A stretch of DNA of 64,000 nucleotides from Wenzhouxiangellaceae bacterium (GTDB lineage Bacteria > Pseudomonadota > Gammaproteobacteria > Xanthomonadales > Wenzhouxiangellaceae). Location: assembly GCA_028289455.1 (NCBI GenBank), contig JANQPN010000043.1, forward strand, positions 62,001-126,000, in the 5' to 3' direction. Every line of letters starts with the position of its first letter. Within the stretch, counting starts at the first letter, position 1. The notes under the pieces are model-generated. The model was not told the origin of the DNA. It searched no databases and worked only from the letters and a program-made list of their open reading frames with translations. This document shows, in pieces, positions 25,601-35,843 of this stretch. A program made the position numbers and the translations under genes.

Positions 25601-25629
25601 ATTGAATTTACCGGTCAGTAACCCCACAA
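25601..25629 (+). promoter_or_regulatory. Candidate RpoH promoter of dnaK
   Basis: ATTGAAT (25601-25607) and CCCCACAA (25622-25629), again with a 14-base spacer. The -35 core TTGAA and the CCCCA of the -10 match sigma-32 consensus; the last bases do not. It would let dnaK be boosted independently of grpE. Confidence 0.45.
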
Positions 25630-25707
25630 ACTAGACATTAACCAGACAGCTGCGGAATCCTTGATCCGGGCTGCCTGAATACGAGTATTAACGGAGAAAA
25701 ACCGAAC

Positions 25708-27627
25708 ATGAGCAAGATTATTGGTATTGATCTCGGCACCACCAACTCCTGTGTTGCAGTTATGGAAGGTGGGAATGCCAAGGTCATCGAAAACTCTGAA
25801 GGTGATCGAACCACGCCTTCCATTGTTGCATTCAGTAAAGATGATGAAGTGCTGGTTGGTCAGCCGGCCAAGCGTCAGGCGGTAACCAATCCCCACAACA
25901 CGCTCTATGCCGTCAAACGGTTGATCGGCAGGAAATTTGATGAAAAAGTCGTGCAGAAAGATGCCGACCTGGTGCCTTATAACATTGTCAAAGCCGACAA
26001 TGGCGATGCCTGGGTTGAAGTCGACGGCAAAAAAATGGCGCCGCCGGAAATTTCTGCGCGGGTGCTGATGAAAATGAAAAAGACCGCTGAAGAGTACCTG
26101 GGTGAAGATGTCACCGAGGCGGTCATTACCGTGCCTGCATACTTCAATGACTCTCAGCGTCAGGCGACCAAAGATGCCGGTAAAATTGCAGGTTTAACTG
26201 TCCGCCGTATTATTAATGAGCCCACCGCTGCAGCTTTGGCTTATGGCCTGGATAAAAAAGGTGGTGACCGGAAAATTGCTGTCTACGACCTGGGTGGCGG
26301 TACCTTCGATATTTCTATCATTGAAATTGCTGAAATTGATGGTGAACACCAGTTCGAAGTGCTGGCCACCAATGGTGATACCTTCCTGGGCGGTGAGGAT
26401 TTCGATAACCGTCTACTGGATTACCTGATTGACGAATTCAAGAAAGATCAGGGCATGGACTTGCGCAATGATCCGCTGGCGCTGCAGCGTCTCAAAGAAG
26501 CGGCTGAACGGGCTAAGATTGAATTGTCATCCAGTCAGCAGACCGAAGTGAATCTGCCGTATATAACTGCCGACAGTTCAGGTCCGAAGCACCTGAATAT
26601 CAAAGTGACCCGCGCCAAGCTGGAAGCTTTGGTTGAAGATTTGATCAAGCGCAGCATCGCACCATGCCGTACGGCTCTGGATGATGCTGATCTGAAAGTC
26701 GATGAAATCAATGAAGTGATTCTGGTGGGCGGTCAGACTCGTATGCCGAAGGTACAGGAAGCGGTTTCTGAGTTCTTTGGCAAAGAACCACGTAAGGACG
26801 TCAACCCGGATGAAGCAGTGGCTGTTGGTGCTGCCATTCAGGGCGGTGTACTGGCAGGCGACGTCAAAGATGTGTTGCTGCTGGATGTCACACCGTTGTC
26901 ACTGGGTATCGAAACGCTTGGTGGTGTAATGACCAAGCTGATCGAGAAGAACACCACCATTCCGACCAAGGCGTCACAGGTGTTCTCTACCGCTGATGAC
27001 AATCAGGGTGCGGTTACTGTGCATGTACTGCAGGGTGAACGCGACCAGGCTGCCGCCAACAAATCACTGGCGCGTTTTGACCTGACTGGTATCCGGCCGG
27101 CACCGCGTGGTGTACCGCAGATCGAAGTAACCTTTGATATGGACGCCAACGGCATCATGCATGTGTCTGCGAAAGACAAAGACACCGGCAAGGAACAGAA
27201 AGTCGAGATCAAAGCCGGCAGTGGTCTGTCAGATGATGAAATCGACAAAATGGTGCGTGATGCTGAAGAGCATCGTGAAGAAGACAAACGGTTCCAGGAG
27301 CTGGTGACGGCCAGAAATAGTGCCGACGGCGCTGCGCATGCCACCCGCACCATGCTGAATGAGCATGGCGAGCAGTTGTCTGATGAGGACAAAGGCAACG
27401 TGGAAGCCGCTCTGAGTAAAGTTGATGAAGCGATCAAAGGCGAAGATAAAGACGCCATTGAAGCGGCCATGAATGAATTGCAACAGGCGGCGACTGCATT
27501 GTATCAGCAGGCCTCTCAGGCAGGTCAGACCGAAGCGGATGCAGAAGCTGCAGCCCAGGATGGCGGCAATGATGATGACGTAGTGGATGCCGAATTCACT
27601 GAAGTTGATGATGATAAAAAAGCCTGA
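25708..27627 (+). CDS. dnaK: Hsp70 chaperone DnaK
   Basis: A 639-residue Hsp70. The start [19 protein letters not shown] is the phosphate-1 loop; other nucleotide-domain motifs are [13 protein letters not shown] and [13 protein letters not shown]. The linker [16 protein letters not shown] leads into the substrate-binding beta domain, and the acidic tail ends [17 protein letters not shown]. It folds proteins with DnaJ and GrpE. A strong terminator follows. Confidence 0.97.
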   Translation: MSKIIGIDLGTTNSCVAVMEGGNAKVIENSEGDRTTPSIVAFSKDDEVLVGQPAKRQAVTNPHNTLYAVKRLIGRKFDEKVVQKDADLVPYNIVKADNGDAWVEVDGKKMAPPEISARVLMKMKKTAEEYLGEDVTEAVITVPAYFNDSQRQATKDAGKIAGLTVRRIINEPTAAALAYGLDKKGGDRKIAVYDLGGGTFDISIIEIAEIDGEHQFEVLATNGDTFLGGEDFDNRLLDYLIDEFKKDQGMDLRNDPLALQRLKEAAERAKIELSSSQQTEVNLPYITADSSGPKHLNIKVTRAKLEALVEDLIKRSIAPCRTALDDADLKVDEINEVILVGGQTRMPKVQEAVSEFFGKEPRKDVNPDEAVAVGAAIQGGVLAGDVKDVLLLDVTPLSLGIETLGGVMTKLIEKNTTIPTKASQVFSTADDNQGAVTVHVLQGERDQAAANKSLARFDLTGIRPAPRGVPQIEVTFDMDANGIMHVSAKDKDTGKEQKVEIKAGSGLSDDEIDKMVRDAEEHREEDKRFQELVTARNSADGAAHATRTMLNEHGEQLSDEDKGNVEAALSKVDEAIKGEDKDAIEAAMNELQQAATALYQQASQAGQTEADAEAAAQDGGNDDDVVDAEFTEVDDDKKA

Positions 27628-27656
27628 TTATCATTATTCAGCCATTTAATGATCAG

Positions 27657-27684
27657 AAAGCCCGGCACTGCCGGGCTTTTTGTT
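27657..27684 (+). terminator. Intrinsic terminator after dnaK
   Basis: AAAGCCCGGC (27657-27666), loop ACT, GCCGGGCTTT (27670-27679), then more T. Classic GC stem plus T tract. Confidence 0.9.
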
Positions 27685-27766
27685 TGGCGGTATGCCGGCC
27701 TGAAACGGGTGCCGGTACGAATGGTAAAAAATGCCGGCTGGAATGCAGTAAAGCATGCCTGTATGC

Positions 27767-27794
27767 CTTGATATAACTTCAATCAAACCCAATT
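27767..27794 (+). promoter_or_regulatory. Candidate RpoH promoter of dnaJ
   Basis: CTTGATA (27767-27773) and ACCCAATT (27787-27794) with a 13-base spacer; partial match to sigma-32 consensus. Since dnaK ends in a terminator, dnaJ needs a promoter of its own here. Confidence 0.45.
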
Positions 27795-27827
27795 TCCTTT
27801 GCAGCGATAACTGACCAAGATTTTTCC

Positions 27828-28958
27828 ATGGCCCGGGACTTTTACGACATTTTGGGCGTCCAGCGTGACGCCAGCGCAGATGAGCTGAAAAAAGCTTATC
27901 GGCGGCTGGCTATGAAATATCATCCGGATCGTAATCCGGACGATTCAGACGCGCAGGAAAAATTTAAAGAGGCCAAAGAAGCCTACGAAATCCTGAAGGA
28001 CCCTCAAAAGCGCGGTCTGTATGATCAATATGGGCATGAAGCCGTTCAGGGGGGCGCCGGTGGAAGACCTGGCGGTCCAGGTTTTGGCGGCGATTTCGGG
28101 GATATCTTCGGTGATATTTTTGGCGATATCTTCGGTGGTGCCCGTGGCCGGGGCGGACCGGCGCGTAATCGTGGTTCTGACCTGCGTCTGGCAATGGAGC
28201 TGGATCTGAAGGAAGCCGTTAAGGGCATTGAAAAAGAGGTACGCGTACCCAGTCTGTCGAGCTGTGATACCTGCAAAGGCTCGGGCTCGGTCAGCGGCCG
28301 GCTGGAAAACTGTACCACCTGTGGCGGTGCCGGTCAGGTACGAATGCAGCAGGGTATTTTCTCCGTCATGCAGACCTGTCCACGTTGCCGCGGTGCCGGT
28401 CAAAGCGTCGCTGACCCGTGTAACGACTGCAACGGTCAGGGTCGTGTTCAGGAAACCCGCACCCTGTCGGTAAAAATTCCGGCTGGCGTGGATAACGGTG
28501 ACCGCATTCGGCTGGCCGGCAAAGGTGAGGCTGGTGCACGAGGTGGCCCGGCCGGTGATCTGTATGTGGAAATCCGGGTGTTGCCGCATCCGCTGTTCGA
28601 GCGTGACGGCGATAACCTGCACTGCGATATACCAGTACCGTTCACCACTGCAGCATTGGGTGGTGAAATAAAGGTACCAACCCTGGATGGCAGCGTGATT
28701 TTGAAAATCCCGTCGGAAACCCAATCCGGCAGACAGTTCAAGTTGCGCCATAAAGGTGTGCGCTCGGTGCGCAGCAACAGCACCGGTGATCTGATCTGCA
28801 AGGTTAATGTGGAAACGCCTGTTCGCTTGAACGGTGAACAAAAAGAGCTGTTGCGGAAATTCCAGGATACCTTCGACAGGGGAACTACCGATCATAATCC
28901 CCGCAGCCGTTCATGGCTGGACAGTGTCAGGGACTTTTTTGACCGGGTAACAGGCTGA
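27828..28958 (+). CDS. dnaJ: Hsp40 co-chaperone DnaJ
   Basis: A 376-residue type I J-protein. The J-domain (residues 1-70) has the HPD motif in [12 protein letters not shown] Gly/Phe-rich linker ([19 protein letters not shown]) follows. The zinc-binding region has four CxxCxGxG repeats: [32 protein letters not shown]. The client-binding C-terminus completes it. It stimulates DnaK ATPase and hands over substrates. Likely own heat-shock promoter at 27767-27794. Confidence 0.96.
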   Translation: MARDFYDILGVQRDASADELKKAYRRLAMKYHPDRNPDDSDAQEKFKEAKEAYEILKDPQKRGLYDQYGHEAVQGGAGGRPGGPGFGGDFGDIFGDIFGDIFGGARGRGGPARNRGSDLRLAMELDLKEAVKGIEKEVRVPSLSSCDTCKGSGSVSGRLENCTTCGGAGQVRMQQGIFSVMQTCPRCRGAGQSVADPCNDCNGQGRVQETRTLSVKIPAGVDNGDRIRLAGKGEAGARGGPAGDLYVEIRVLPHPLFERDGDNLHCDIPVPFTTAALGGEIKVPTLDGSVILKIPSETQSGRQFKLRHKGVRSVRSNSTGDLICKVNVETPVRLNGEQKELLRKFQDTFDRGTTDHNPRSRSWLDSVRDFFDRVTG

Positions 28959-29070
28959 ATTTATCCACCTGCTGCCAATTAAGGTGGCAATTTCGGTCTG
29001 CGCTAACTGATGCAGGTCCGAATGTTAAGTCCAGTGATATGATTAGCCCAAAAGCACAGGATTAAATTCA

Positions 29071-29766
29071 TTGTCAATCTATATCCACGGCCGAAACGGA
29101 CGCATGGGTCATGCTCTGACCGGGGTTGCCGGACAATTGCAGCTGGAGGTGCATGATTCACCTGATCAGGCTGACATCATCATCGATTTCAGCAGTCCTG
29201 AGGGGTTGCGAGAAATTCTTCAGTTGGCATTGGTCACCGATAAGCCACTGGTCAGCGGCACCACCGGGTTGGGTGAAGAGCACTTTCAGGCGTTGCACGC
29301 GGCTGCAGAGCGCATCCCGGTGCTATGGTCGGCGAATATGAGTATTGGCATGAATCTGCTCTACAGCCTGGCGGCGCAAATGGCCGGCGTGCTGGGCAGC
29401 CAGGCAGATTATGAGATTGTAGAAGCGCATCACCGGCATAAGAAAGATGCCCCTTCAGGTACTGCACTGGAGCTCGGGCGCCACATTGCAGCAGCATCTG
29501 CCCGGCGTTTTGATGATGTTGCCCGGTTATCCCGGGAAGGCACAGACTGTGTCCGCCGGCAGGACGAAATTGGTTTCAGCGCCATTCGGGCAGCAGATAT
29601 TATTGGTGAGCATACGGCTTTTGCAGCACTTGAGGGTGAACGGTTGGAACTGACTCACCGGGTTACCGACAGGCAGATTTTTGCCCGTGGTGCATTACAT
29701 GCAGCACGCTGGCTGTTGAACAGATCACCCGGGTACTACAATTTCAGTCAGACATTGGCAGATTAG
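29071..29766 (+). CDS. dapB: 4-hydroxy-tetrahydrodipicolinate reductase, compact form
   Basis: A 231-residue DapB in lysine and peptidoglycan precursor synthesis. It starts with TTG at 29071; AGGA lies at the right spacing and an in-frame stop (29044) excludes a longer form. The nucleotide motif HGRNGRMG is followed closely by IIIDFSSPEG, without the usual intervening strands, so it is about 40 residues shorter than the E. coli enzyme. VSGTTGL, EAHHRHKKDAPSGTAL (catalytic His and Lys) and GEHTAFAA are intact. The missing part includes residues that normally choose NADH or NADPH. Confidence 0.9.
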   Translation: MSIYIHGRNGRMGHALTGVAGQLQLEVHDSPDQADIIIDFSSPEGLREILQLALVTDKPLVSGTTGLGEEHFQALHAAAERIPVLWSANMSIGMNLLYSLAAQMAGVLGSQADYEIVEAHHRHKKDAPSGTALELGRHIAAASARRFDDVARLSREGTDCVRRQDEIGFSAIRAADIIGEHTAFAALEGERLELTHRVTDRQIFARGALHAARWLLNRSPGYYNFSQTLAD

Positions 29767-29828
29767 CAGCTTTGCATTTTGTAAATTTAGCTGGTCACAG
29801 CAGGCGCTCGGCAGTACAATTCAGTAAT

Positions 29829-29872
29829 CTGTCACCAACGCGTTGACAGAGTTGTGAGAGCATAGCTATTGA
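29829..29872 (+). promoter_or_regulatory. carA promoter with overlapping dyad
   Basis: A perfect -35 TTGACA lies at 29843-29848 with a weak -10 (TATTGA, 29867-29872). The -35 is the right arm of an inverted repeat, CTGTCA (29829-29834) and TGACAG (29844-29849), so a repressor bound here would block the promoter. Known carAB operons are controlled by arginine and pyrimidine regulators; which one acts here is not clear. Confidence 0.4.
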
Positions 29873-29938
29873 CGTATTTTCAGCCCGTCTCCAGACAGGC
29901 TGCAATTTCGGCTGACCTGAACGAAAGAAATAACAAGC

Positions 29939-31087
29939 ATGACAGCAACAGCAATTTTGGCATTGGCGGACGGAACAATCTTCCGGGGACGCTCCATTGG
30001 TGCAGCAGGGGCTGCTGCCGGTGAAGTTGTATTCAATACCGCAATGACCGGGTACCAGGAAATCATCTCTGATCCTTCCTACAGCGGCCAGCTGGTGACC
30101 ATGACCACATCACATGTTGGTAATACTGGCGTAACCAGTGAAGACATGGAATCCAGCCGTGCCATGGGTGCCGGTTTGATAGTGCGTGACTGCCCGCTCA
30201 ATTGGAGTAACTGGCGGGGACGCCACAGTCTGCCGGAATTTTTGCGTGACGAAAACATCGTGGCGATTGCCGACATCGATACCCGGGCTTTGACCCGCAG
30301 GTTGCGAGACCAGGGTGCAATGGGTGGTTGCATCGTGGCTACCGGTAATACCGGTAAACCGGCCGACGAGCAACTGGCGCTGGATGCCGCTCGCGATTGT
30401 CCTGATATGCAGGGGCAGGATCTGGCGCAGCAGGTAACCTGCCATCATCCTTATCACTGGCGGGAAGCCAGCCTTGACTGGGTCAGCAGACACGCCGGAC
30501 CGCATCCTGATTTGAGTTACCGGGTTGTGGCGTATGATTACGGCGTTAAATACAACATCCTGCGAATGCTGGTGGACCACGGATGCAACGTAGATGTTGT
30601 GCCTGCCACTATGCCTGTCGATGAGGTGCTGGCCTACAACCCGGATGGTGTATTCTTATCCAATGGCCCGGGTGACCCGGAACCTTGCGGCTATGCCATT
30701 GAAAACATAAAAAAACTTCTGGAGCAGAAAGTGCCGGTGTTCGGCATTTGTCTGGGCCATCAACTGCTGGCTTTAGCCTGCGGTGCGTCAACCATGAAGA
30801 TGAAGTTCGGCCACCATGGCGCAAATCATCCAGTACAGGAGTTGGCTTCCGGTCGGGTCATGATTACCAGTCAGAATCATGGGTTTGCGGTTAATGAATC
30901 CAGTTTGCCGGACAGCCTGGAAGCGACACATCGCTCATTGTTTGACGGCAGTCTGCAGGGCATTGCGCATCGCGAGCTGCCTGCATTCGGTTTTCAGGGT
31001 CATCCGGAAGCCAGCCCGGGGCCACATGATATTGCGCCGTTGTTTCAGCAGTTTACTGAAATGATGCAAGCCCGGAGAAAGAGTTAA
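29939..31087 (+). CDS. carA: Carbamoyl-phosphate synthase small subunit
   Basis: A 382-residue glutaminase subunit. The N-terminal domain starts [14 protein letters not shown], with [21 protein letters not shown]. The class I amidotransferase domain has the triad Cys in [14 protein letters not shown], with [10 protein letters not shown] and the His/Glu in [13 protein letters not shown]. It releases ammonia from glutamine for CarB, feeding arginine and pyrimidine synthesis. Overlap is absent; carB begins 3 bases after the stop. Confidence 0.96.
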   Translation: MTATAILALADGTIFRGRSIGAAGAAAGEVVFNTAMTGYQEIISDPSYSGQLVTMTTSHVGNTGVTSEDMESSRAMGAGLIVRDCPLNWSNWRGRHSLPEFLRDENIVAIADIDTRALTRRLRDQGAMGGCIVATGNTGKPADEQLALDAARDCPDMQGQDLAQQVTCHHPYHWREASLDWVSRHAGPHPDLSYRVVAYDYGVKYNILRMLVDHGCNVDVVPATMPVDEVLAYNPDGVFLSNGPGDPEPCGYAIENIKKLLEQKVPVFGICLGHQLLALACGASTMKMKFGHHGANHPVQELASGRVMITSQNHGFAVNESSLPDSLEATHRSLFDGSLQGIAHRELPAFGFQGHPEASPGPHDIAPLFQQFTEMMQARRKS

Positions 31088-31090
31088 GCA

Positions 31091-34000
31091 ATGCCCAAGC
31101 GTAATGACATTCAGAGCATATTGATTATAGGCGCAGGTCCGATTGTTATCGGGCAGGCCTGTGAGTTCGATTACTCCGGCGCACAGGCCTGCAAAGCACT
31201 GCGCGAAGAGGGTTACCGGGTGATCCTGGTGAACTCCAATCCGGCAACCATCATGACTGATCCGGATATGGCTGATGCAGTTTACATAGAGCCGGTCCGC
31301 TGGCAGACGGTTGCAAAAATAATTGAACAGGAAAAGCCTGACGCGCTGCTGCCGACCATGGGCGGGCAAACGGGCTTGAACTGCGCTTTGGATCTGGTTG
31401 ACCAGGGCGTGCTGGAACAGCATGACGTGGAGTTGATCGGTGCATCCCGGGATGCCATAGCAATGGCAGAAGACCGGTTGTTATTTCGCGAGGCAATGCG
31501 TGAAATAGATCTGGAAGTGCCGACTTCGCATGTTGCTGAAACGCTTGAAGAAGCCCAGCAAAAACTGGATGACATCGGGTTTCCCACGATTATCCGACCG
31601 GCATTTACCCTGGGCGGCAGCGGCGGAGGGATTGCCTATAACCGTGAAGAGTTTGACGAGATTGTCGCCAATGGCCTGAACCTGTCACCCATTAATCAGA
31701 TTCTGATGGAAGAATCGGTTCTCGGCTGGAAAGAGTTTGAAATGGAAGTGGTGCGTGACCATCGGGACAACTGCATCATTATCTGCTCGATCGAAAATGT
31801 AGACGCCATGGGTATTCATACCGGCGACTCGATTACCGTTGCACCCGCGCAAACGCTGACCGATAAAGAGTACCAGCGGATGCGTGATGCCAGCATCGCG
31901 GTATTACGCAAAATCGGCGTTGATACCGGTGGTTCCAACGTACAGTTCGGTATTGACCCGCAGACCGGACGGATGGTAATCATCGAGATGAATCCGCGGG
32001 TGTCCCGTTCCTCGGCGCTGGCTTCCAAGGCTACCGGTTTCCCGATTGCCAAAGTGGCTGCCAAACTGGCAGTTGGCTACACACTGGATGAGCTGCGTAA
32101 TGATATTACCGGCGGTCTGACGCCATGCTCGTTCGAGCCGGCTCTGGATTATGTGGTCACAAAAATCCCACGTTTTGCCTTTGAGAAATTTCCAGCAGCC
32201 AATTCGCGCCTGACCACCCAGATGAAATCGGTGGGTGAGGCAATGGCGATTGGCCGCACGTTCAAGGAATCATTGCAGAAAGCCCTGCGCAGCCTGGAAA
32301 CCGGGCTGGACGGGTTTAACCCGGTGCCGTTAAAAGGTGATGACAGTCTGGCCAAGCTGAGGCTGGAGCTTAAAGAAGCCAGCAATAATCGTCTGCTGTA
32401 TGTGGCCGAGGCATTCAGGCAGAACCTGTCGTTGCAGGAAATCCACCAGTTGACCGGTATTGACCATTGGTTTTTACACCAGATTGAGTCATTGATTGTT
32501 CAGGAACAAAGTCTTCAGGTTGGGCATGTCGAGTCACTTGAGGCGGTGCCGTGGCGCCAGTTGAAGCGTGACGGCTTTGCTGATTCACGCCTGGCGGAAC
32601 TGCTGGATACGACTGAGCAGCAGGTAAGGGAGCAGCGCTTAAAGCAGGGTGTCAGGCCGGTATTCAAACGCGTTGATACCTGTGCTGCGGAATTCCCTAC
32701 CGATACCGCTTATATGTATTCAACTTATGAAGATGAATGCGAAGCGCAGCCGACCGACCGCCGCAAAATTATGATTCTGGGGGGAGGGCCGAACCGTATT
32801 GGCCAGGGGATCGAATTTGATTACTGTTGCGTACACGCAGCGCTGGCGTTGCGGGAAGCCGGCTTCGAAACCATTATGGTTAACTGCAATCCGGAAACGG
32901 TCTCCACTGATTACGACACCTCTGACAGGCTGTATTTTGAACCGCTGACACTGGAAAACGTACTGGATATTGTTGCGCTGGAACAGCCTGCTGGCGTTAT
33001 TGTGCAATTTGGCGGCCAGACCCCACTGAAACTGGCGCGGGCGCTGGAAGCGGCCGGTGTACCGATTATCGGCACCAGCCCGGATAATATCGATCTGGCT
33101 GAAGACCGTGAACGGTTTCAGCAGATGTTGTCCCGTCTGGGGCTGCAGCAGCCACCCAACAGAACCGCCAGGAACGAACACGAAGCCGTTGCGATGGCCG
33201 ATGAAATCGGTTTTCCTCTGGTGGTCAGGCCCTCCTACGTACTGGGCGGGCGGGCCATGGATATTGTTCACAGCAGCAATGAGTTAAAGCGTTACATGCG
33301 TGACGCCGTAGAAGTATCCAACGATGCACCGGTGCTGCTGGACCGGTTTTTGGATCACGCCATCGAAGTGGATGTGGATGCAGTCGGTGATGGGCAGCAG
33401 ATCATCATCGGTGGGGTCATGGAGCATATCGAGCAGGCCGGTGTGCACTCGGGAGACTCATCCTGTTGCCTGCCGCCGTTTTCACTGTCACAGGAACTCC
33501 AGAACCGCCTGCGTGAACAGGTCAAAGAGCTGGGTATGGCAATGGGTGTGGTCGGCCTGATGAACGTCCAGTTTGCGATACGCAACCAGGATATTTACGT
33601 TCTGGAGGTTAATCCCCGCGCTGCCCGTACTGTACCGTTTGTCTCCAAGGCAGCCGGCGTGCCACTGGCTAAAATTGCAGCGCTGTGTATGGCTGGTCAG
33701 AGCTTGCAGCAGCAGGGCTATGAGCAGGAAACCGTGCCGCATTATTACTCCATTAAAGAACCGGTGTTCCCGTTCCTGAAGTTTTCCGGTGTTGATCCGA
33801 TTCTGGGGCCTGAGATGCGTTCCACGGGTGAGGTCATGGGGGTTGGTGAAACATTTGGTGAAGCCAGTTACCGGGCGCATGCCGGGGCCAATGTAAGTCT
33901 ACCGGAGCCGGGCTGGGCCTTTCTAAGCGTGCGTGATGCCGATAAGCAGGGTCTGCATCAGATTGCTTATGAATTGCTGCAATTGAATTTCAAGCTGGTG

Positions 34001-34330
34001 GCTACCGGTGGGACCTGCCAGTATCTGCGCGAGCAGGGGCTGGAGTGTGAGCGGATCAATAAAGTGATAGAAGGCCGTCCGCACATCGTGGATATGATCA
34101 AAAACGGTGAAATACACTTTATCGTTAATACCACCGAAGGGCGTCAGGCAATAGCGGATTCTTATTCGATCCGCCGTGAGGCGCTGCAGCAGCAAATCAA
34201 TTATTCAACAACGCTGGCTGGCGCACGTGCAACGCTGACGGCGATGGATTATCAACAAACAGAAACGGTGCGGTGCCTGCAAAGCCTGCACCAGTCAATT
34301 GATCGGGCTGAACCGGTCTCGAGGAATTAA
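31091..34330 (+). CDS. carB: Carbamoyl-phosphate synthase large subunit
   Basis: A 1079-residue enzyme with two duplicated ATP-grasp halves. Half one starts [22 protein letters not shown] (in part [17 protein letters not shown]) and half two [21 protein letters not shown]. Each contains ATP-grasp blocks ([20 protein letters not shown]). A C-terminal MGS-like allosteric domain starts near residue 940 ([29 protein letters not shown]). It makes carbamoyl phosphate from bicarbonate and ammonia. In operon with carA and greA. Confidence 0.97.
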   Translation: MPKRNDIQSILIIGAGPIVIGQACEFDYSGAQACKALREEGYRVILVNSNPATIMTDPDMADAVYIEPVRWQTVAKIIEQEKPDALLPTMGGQTGLNCALDLVDQGVLEQHDVELIGASRDAIAMAEDRLLFREAMREIDLEVPTSHVAETLEEAQQKLDDIGFPTIIRPAFTLGGSGGGIAYNREEFDEIVANGLNLSPINQILMEESVLGWKEFEMEVVRDHRDNCIIICSIENVDAMGIHTGDSITVAPAQTLTDKEYQRMRDASIAVLRKIGVDTGGSNVQFGIDPQTGRMVIIEMNPRVSRSSALASKATGFPIAKVAAKLAVGYTLDELRNDITGGLTPCSFEPALDYVVTKIPRFAFEKFPAANSRLTTQMKSVGEAMAIGRTFKESLQKALRSLETGLDGFNPVPLKGDDSLAKLRLELKEASNNRLLYVAEAFRQNLSLQEIHQLTGIDHWFLHQIESLIVQEQSLQVGHVESLEAVPWRQLKRDGFADSRLAELLDTTEQQVREQRLKQGVRPVFKRVDTCAAEFPTDTAYMYSTYEDECEAQPTDRRKIMILGGGPNRIGQGIEFDYCCVHAALALREAGFETIMVNCNPETVSTDYDTSDRLYFEPLTLENVLDIVALEQPAGVIVQFGGQTPLKLARALEAAGVPIIGTSPDNIDLAEDRERFQQMLSRLGLQQPPNRTARNEHEAVAMADEIGFPLVVRPSYVLGGRAMDIVHSSNELKRYMRDAVEVSNDAPVLLDRFLDHAIEVDVDAVGDGQQIIIGGVMEHIEQAGVHSGDSSCCLPPFSLSQELQNRLREQVKELGMAMGVVGLMNVQFAIRNQDIYVLEVNPRAARTVPFVSKAAGVPLAKIAALCMAGQSLQQQGYEQETVPHYYSIKEPVFPFLKFSGVDPILGPEMRSTGEVMGVGETFGEASYRAHAGANVSLPEPGWAFLSVRDADKQGLHQIAYELLQLNFKLVATGGTCQYLREQGLECERINKVIEGRPHIVDMIKNGEIHFIVNTTEGRQAIADSYSIRREALQQQINYSTTLAGARATLTAMDYQQTETVRCLQSLHQSIDRAEPVSRN

Positions 34331-34332
34331 TT

Positions 34333-34815
34333 ATGCAACAACGCCCACCATTAACACTGGCAGGTGTGGAAAAGCTGCGGGCTGAACTGGAGCACCTCAA
34401 AAAAGTGGTACGTCCGCAGGTTATTGAAGCCATTGCGGAAGCGCGTGCGCATGGAGATTTGAAGGAAAACGCTGAATATCATGCTGCGCGGGAGCAGCAA
34501 AGCTTTACCGAAGGCCGGATTAAAGAGCTGGAATCGGGCATCAGTAATGCTCAGATAATCGACATCAGCAAGCTGGATGTGGGTGACAAGATAGTGTTTG
34601 GTGCCCGGGTTACCCTGGCGGATATCGAATCCGGCGAGGAGGTGCAGTATCAAATTGTCGGTGACTTGGAGTCTGACATCAGTCAGGGTTTGATTTCAGT
34701 ATTGTCGCCGGTAGCGCGTGCTCTGATTGGCAAACAACTGGGTGATGAAGTCGCTGTACATGCGCCCGGAGGCGATCGCGAATATGAAGTGGTCGATGTC
34801 AGCTATTCCGGCTGA
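34333..34815 (+). CDS. greA: Transcription elongation factor GreA
   Basis: A 160-residue protein. The N-terminal coiled coil carries the catalytic acid loop region [22 protein letters not shown], the GreA signature with Asp and Glu that reach the polymerase active site. The C-terminal globular domain holds [17 protein letters not shown] and ends [14 protein letters not shown]. It rescues backtracked RNA polymerase by stimulating transcript cleavage. It follows carB by 2 bases. Confidence 0.96.
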   Translation: MQQRPPLTLAGVEKLRAELEHLKKVVRPQVIEAIAEARAHGDLKENAEYHAAREQQSFTEGRIKELESGISNAQIIDISKLDVGDKIVFGARVTLADIESGEEVQYQIVGDLESDISQGLISVLSPVARALIGKQLGDEVAVHAPGGDREYEVVDVSYSG

Positions 34816-34829
34816 CTGAGAACACCAGA

Positions 34830-35843
34830 TTGACCGATGTTGCCCTGCTGCTGCCGGAATTGGAGGAGCTGATCCGTCAACCGGCGGAGATTCAGCAACA
34901 TGCCCCTGCATTATTATCATTAACGGCAAATGCCGTTCATTCAAACGAGCCCATTGACTGGGTGCCGCGGTTGACGCCGGAGGCTCCGCTGGCAGCCTAT
35001 TCGCGCAGCTATGACAACAATGACGCAGGCCATAGTAATTGGCTGCGAGCCGATCCGGTGGTGTTGCAGGCAGATCTCAACAGAGTGCATTTGCTGGCAA
35101 TAAACAGGCATGGCCTGACCGTTGAACAGGTTGATCAGATAGTACGGGATCTGCAGCCTCTGTTTGCCGACGAGCGGCTGAACCTGACCCGGGGAGAGGC
35201 AGATGGGGCGCATGAGCGTTGGTATGTATCATCTGAAAAACCGTTGCCCCCGGCATTTATGCCCCCGGTTGCAGCACTGGGTAATCCGCTGGAAGACTTT
35301 CTTATCAGCAAGACCAGTCAGCGGGATTCTGCAATTTGGCAGCGATTACAAACCGAAACCCAGATGTTGTTGCATCAGCACCCCGTTAATGATCAACGCA
35401 GGGCGGCTGGTCTGCTGCCGGTGAATTCGTTGTGGTTCTGGGGCGCCGGAAAGTTACCAAACGAACCAGCTCAGTCAATACCGGATGTGGTTTGGGCAAT
35501 GAGCCCGGAACTGGCAGGTTGGTGCAAATGGCTGAAAATTGAGGAACAGGGTTTTGCGCGCAGACAGACACTTGTTGACTGGCTGACAAAAAACCTGTCT
35601 TCGCAAACTCGTAAAATACTGCTGGAGTTTCGCCTGCAGCGCCAGTTCAGCCTGGAACAGAATCTGCTGGCATTGAATGAATTAATGAAAACGATAAACG
35701 GCAGGCTGCAAAATCTACGCTTACATATATGCACTGAAAATGACCGGTCACTGACTGTTGTCCCTCCGGGACTTGTTCAGCGGTTGTTCCGGCAAGTCAG
35801 CCAGCAACGGGGCTTGAAGTATTTAAGCAGGCTGGTTTTATGA
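34830..35843 (+). CDS. RpfE-like protein of unknown function
   Basis: A 337-residue cytoplasmic protein starting with TTG at 34830. It resembles the protein encoded by rpfE between greA and recJ in Xanthomonas, related to proteins of the phosphoglycerate mutase/ApgM superfamily, although I see no clear catalytic metal motif. The central block NSLWFWGAGKLP and the neighbouring SPELAGWCKWL are the most conserved-looking parts. Function is undefined. Its stop overlaps the recJ start (ATGA), so both are translationally coupled. Confidence 0.7.
   Translation: MTDVALLLPELEELIRQPAEIQQHAPALLSLTANAVHSNEPIDWVPRLTPEAPLAAYSRSYDNNDAGHSNWLRADPVVLQADLNRVHLLAINRHGLTVEQVDQIVRDLQPLFADERLNLTRGEADGAHERWYVSSEKPLPPAFMPPVAALGNPLEDFLISKTSQRDSAIWQRLQTETQMLLHQHPVNDQRRAAGLLPVNSLWFWGAGKLPNEPAQSIPDVVWAMSPELAGWCKWLKIEEQGFARRQTLVDWLTKNLSSQTRKILLEFRLQRQFSLEQNLLALNELMKTINGRLQNLRLHICTENDRSLTVVPPGLVQRLFRQVSQQRGLKYLSRLVL

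Noticed and set aside
27945..28895. 316-codon minus-strand frame across dnaJ
   Set aside because: Antisense to an unmistakable DnaJ; the Thr/Gly-rich text mirrors the zinc-finger codons.
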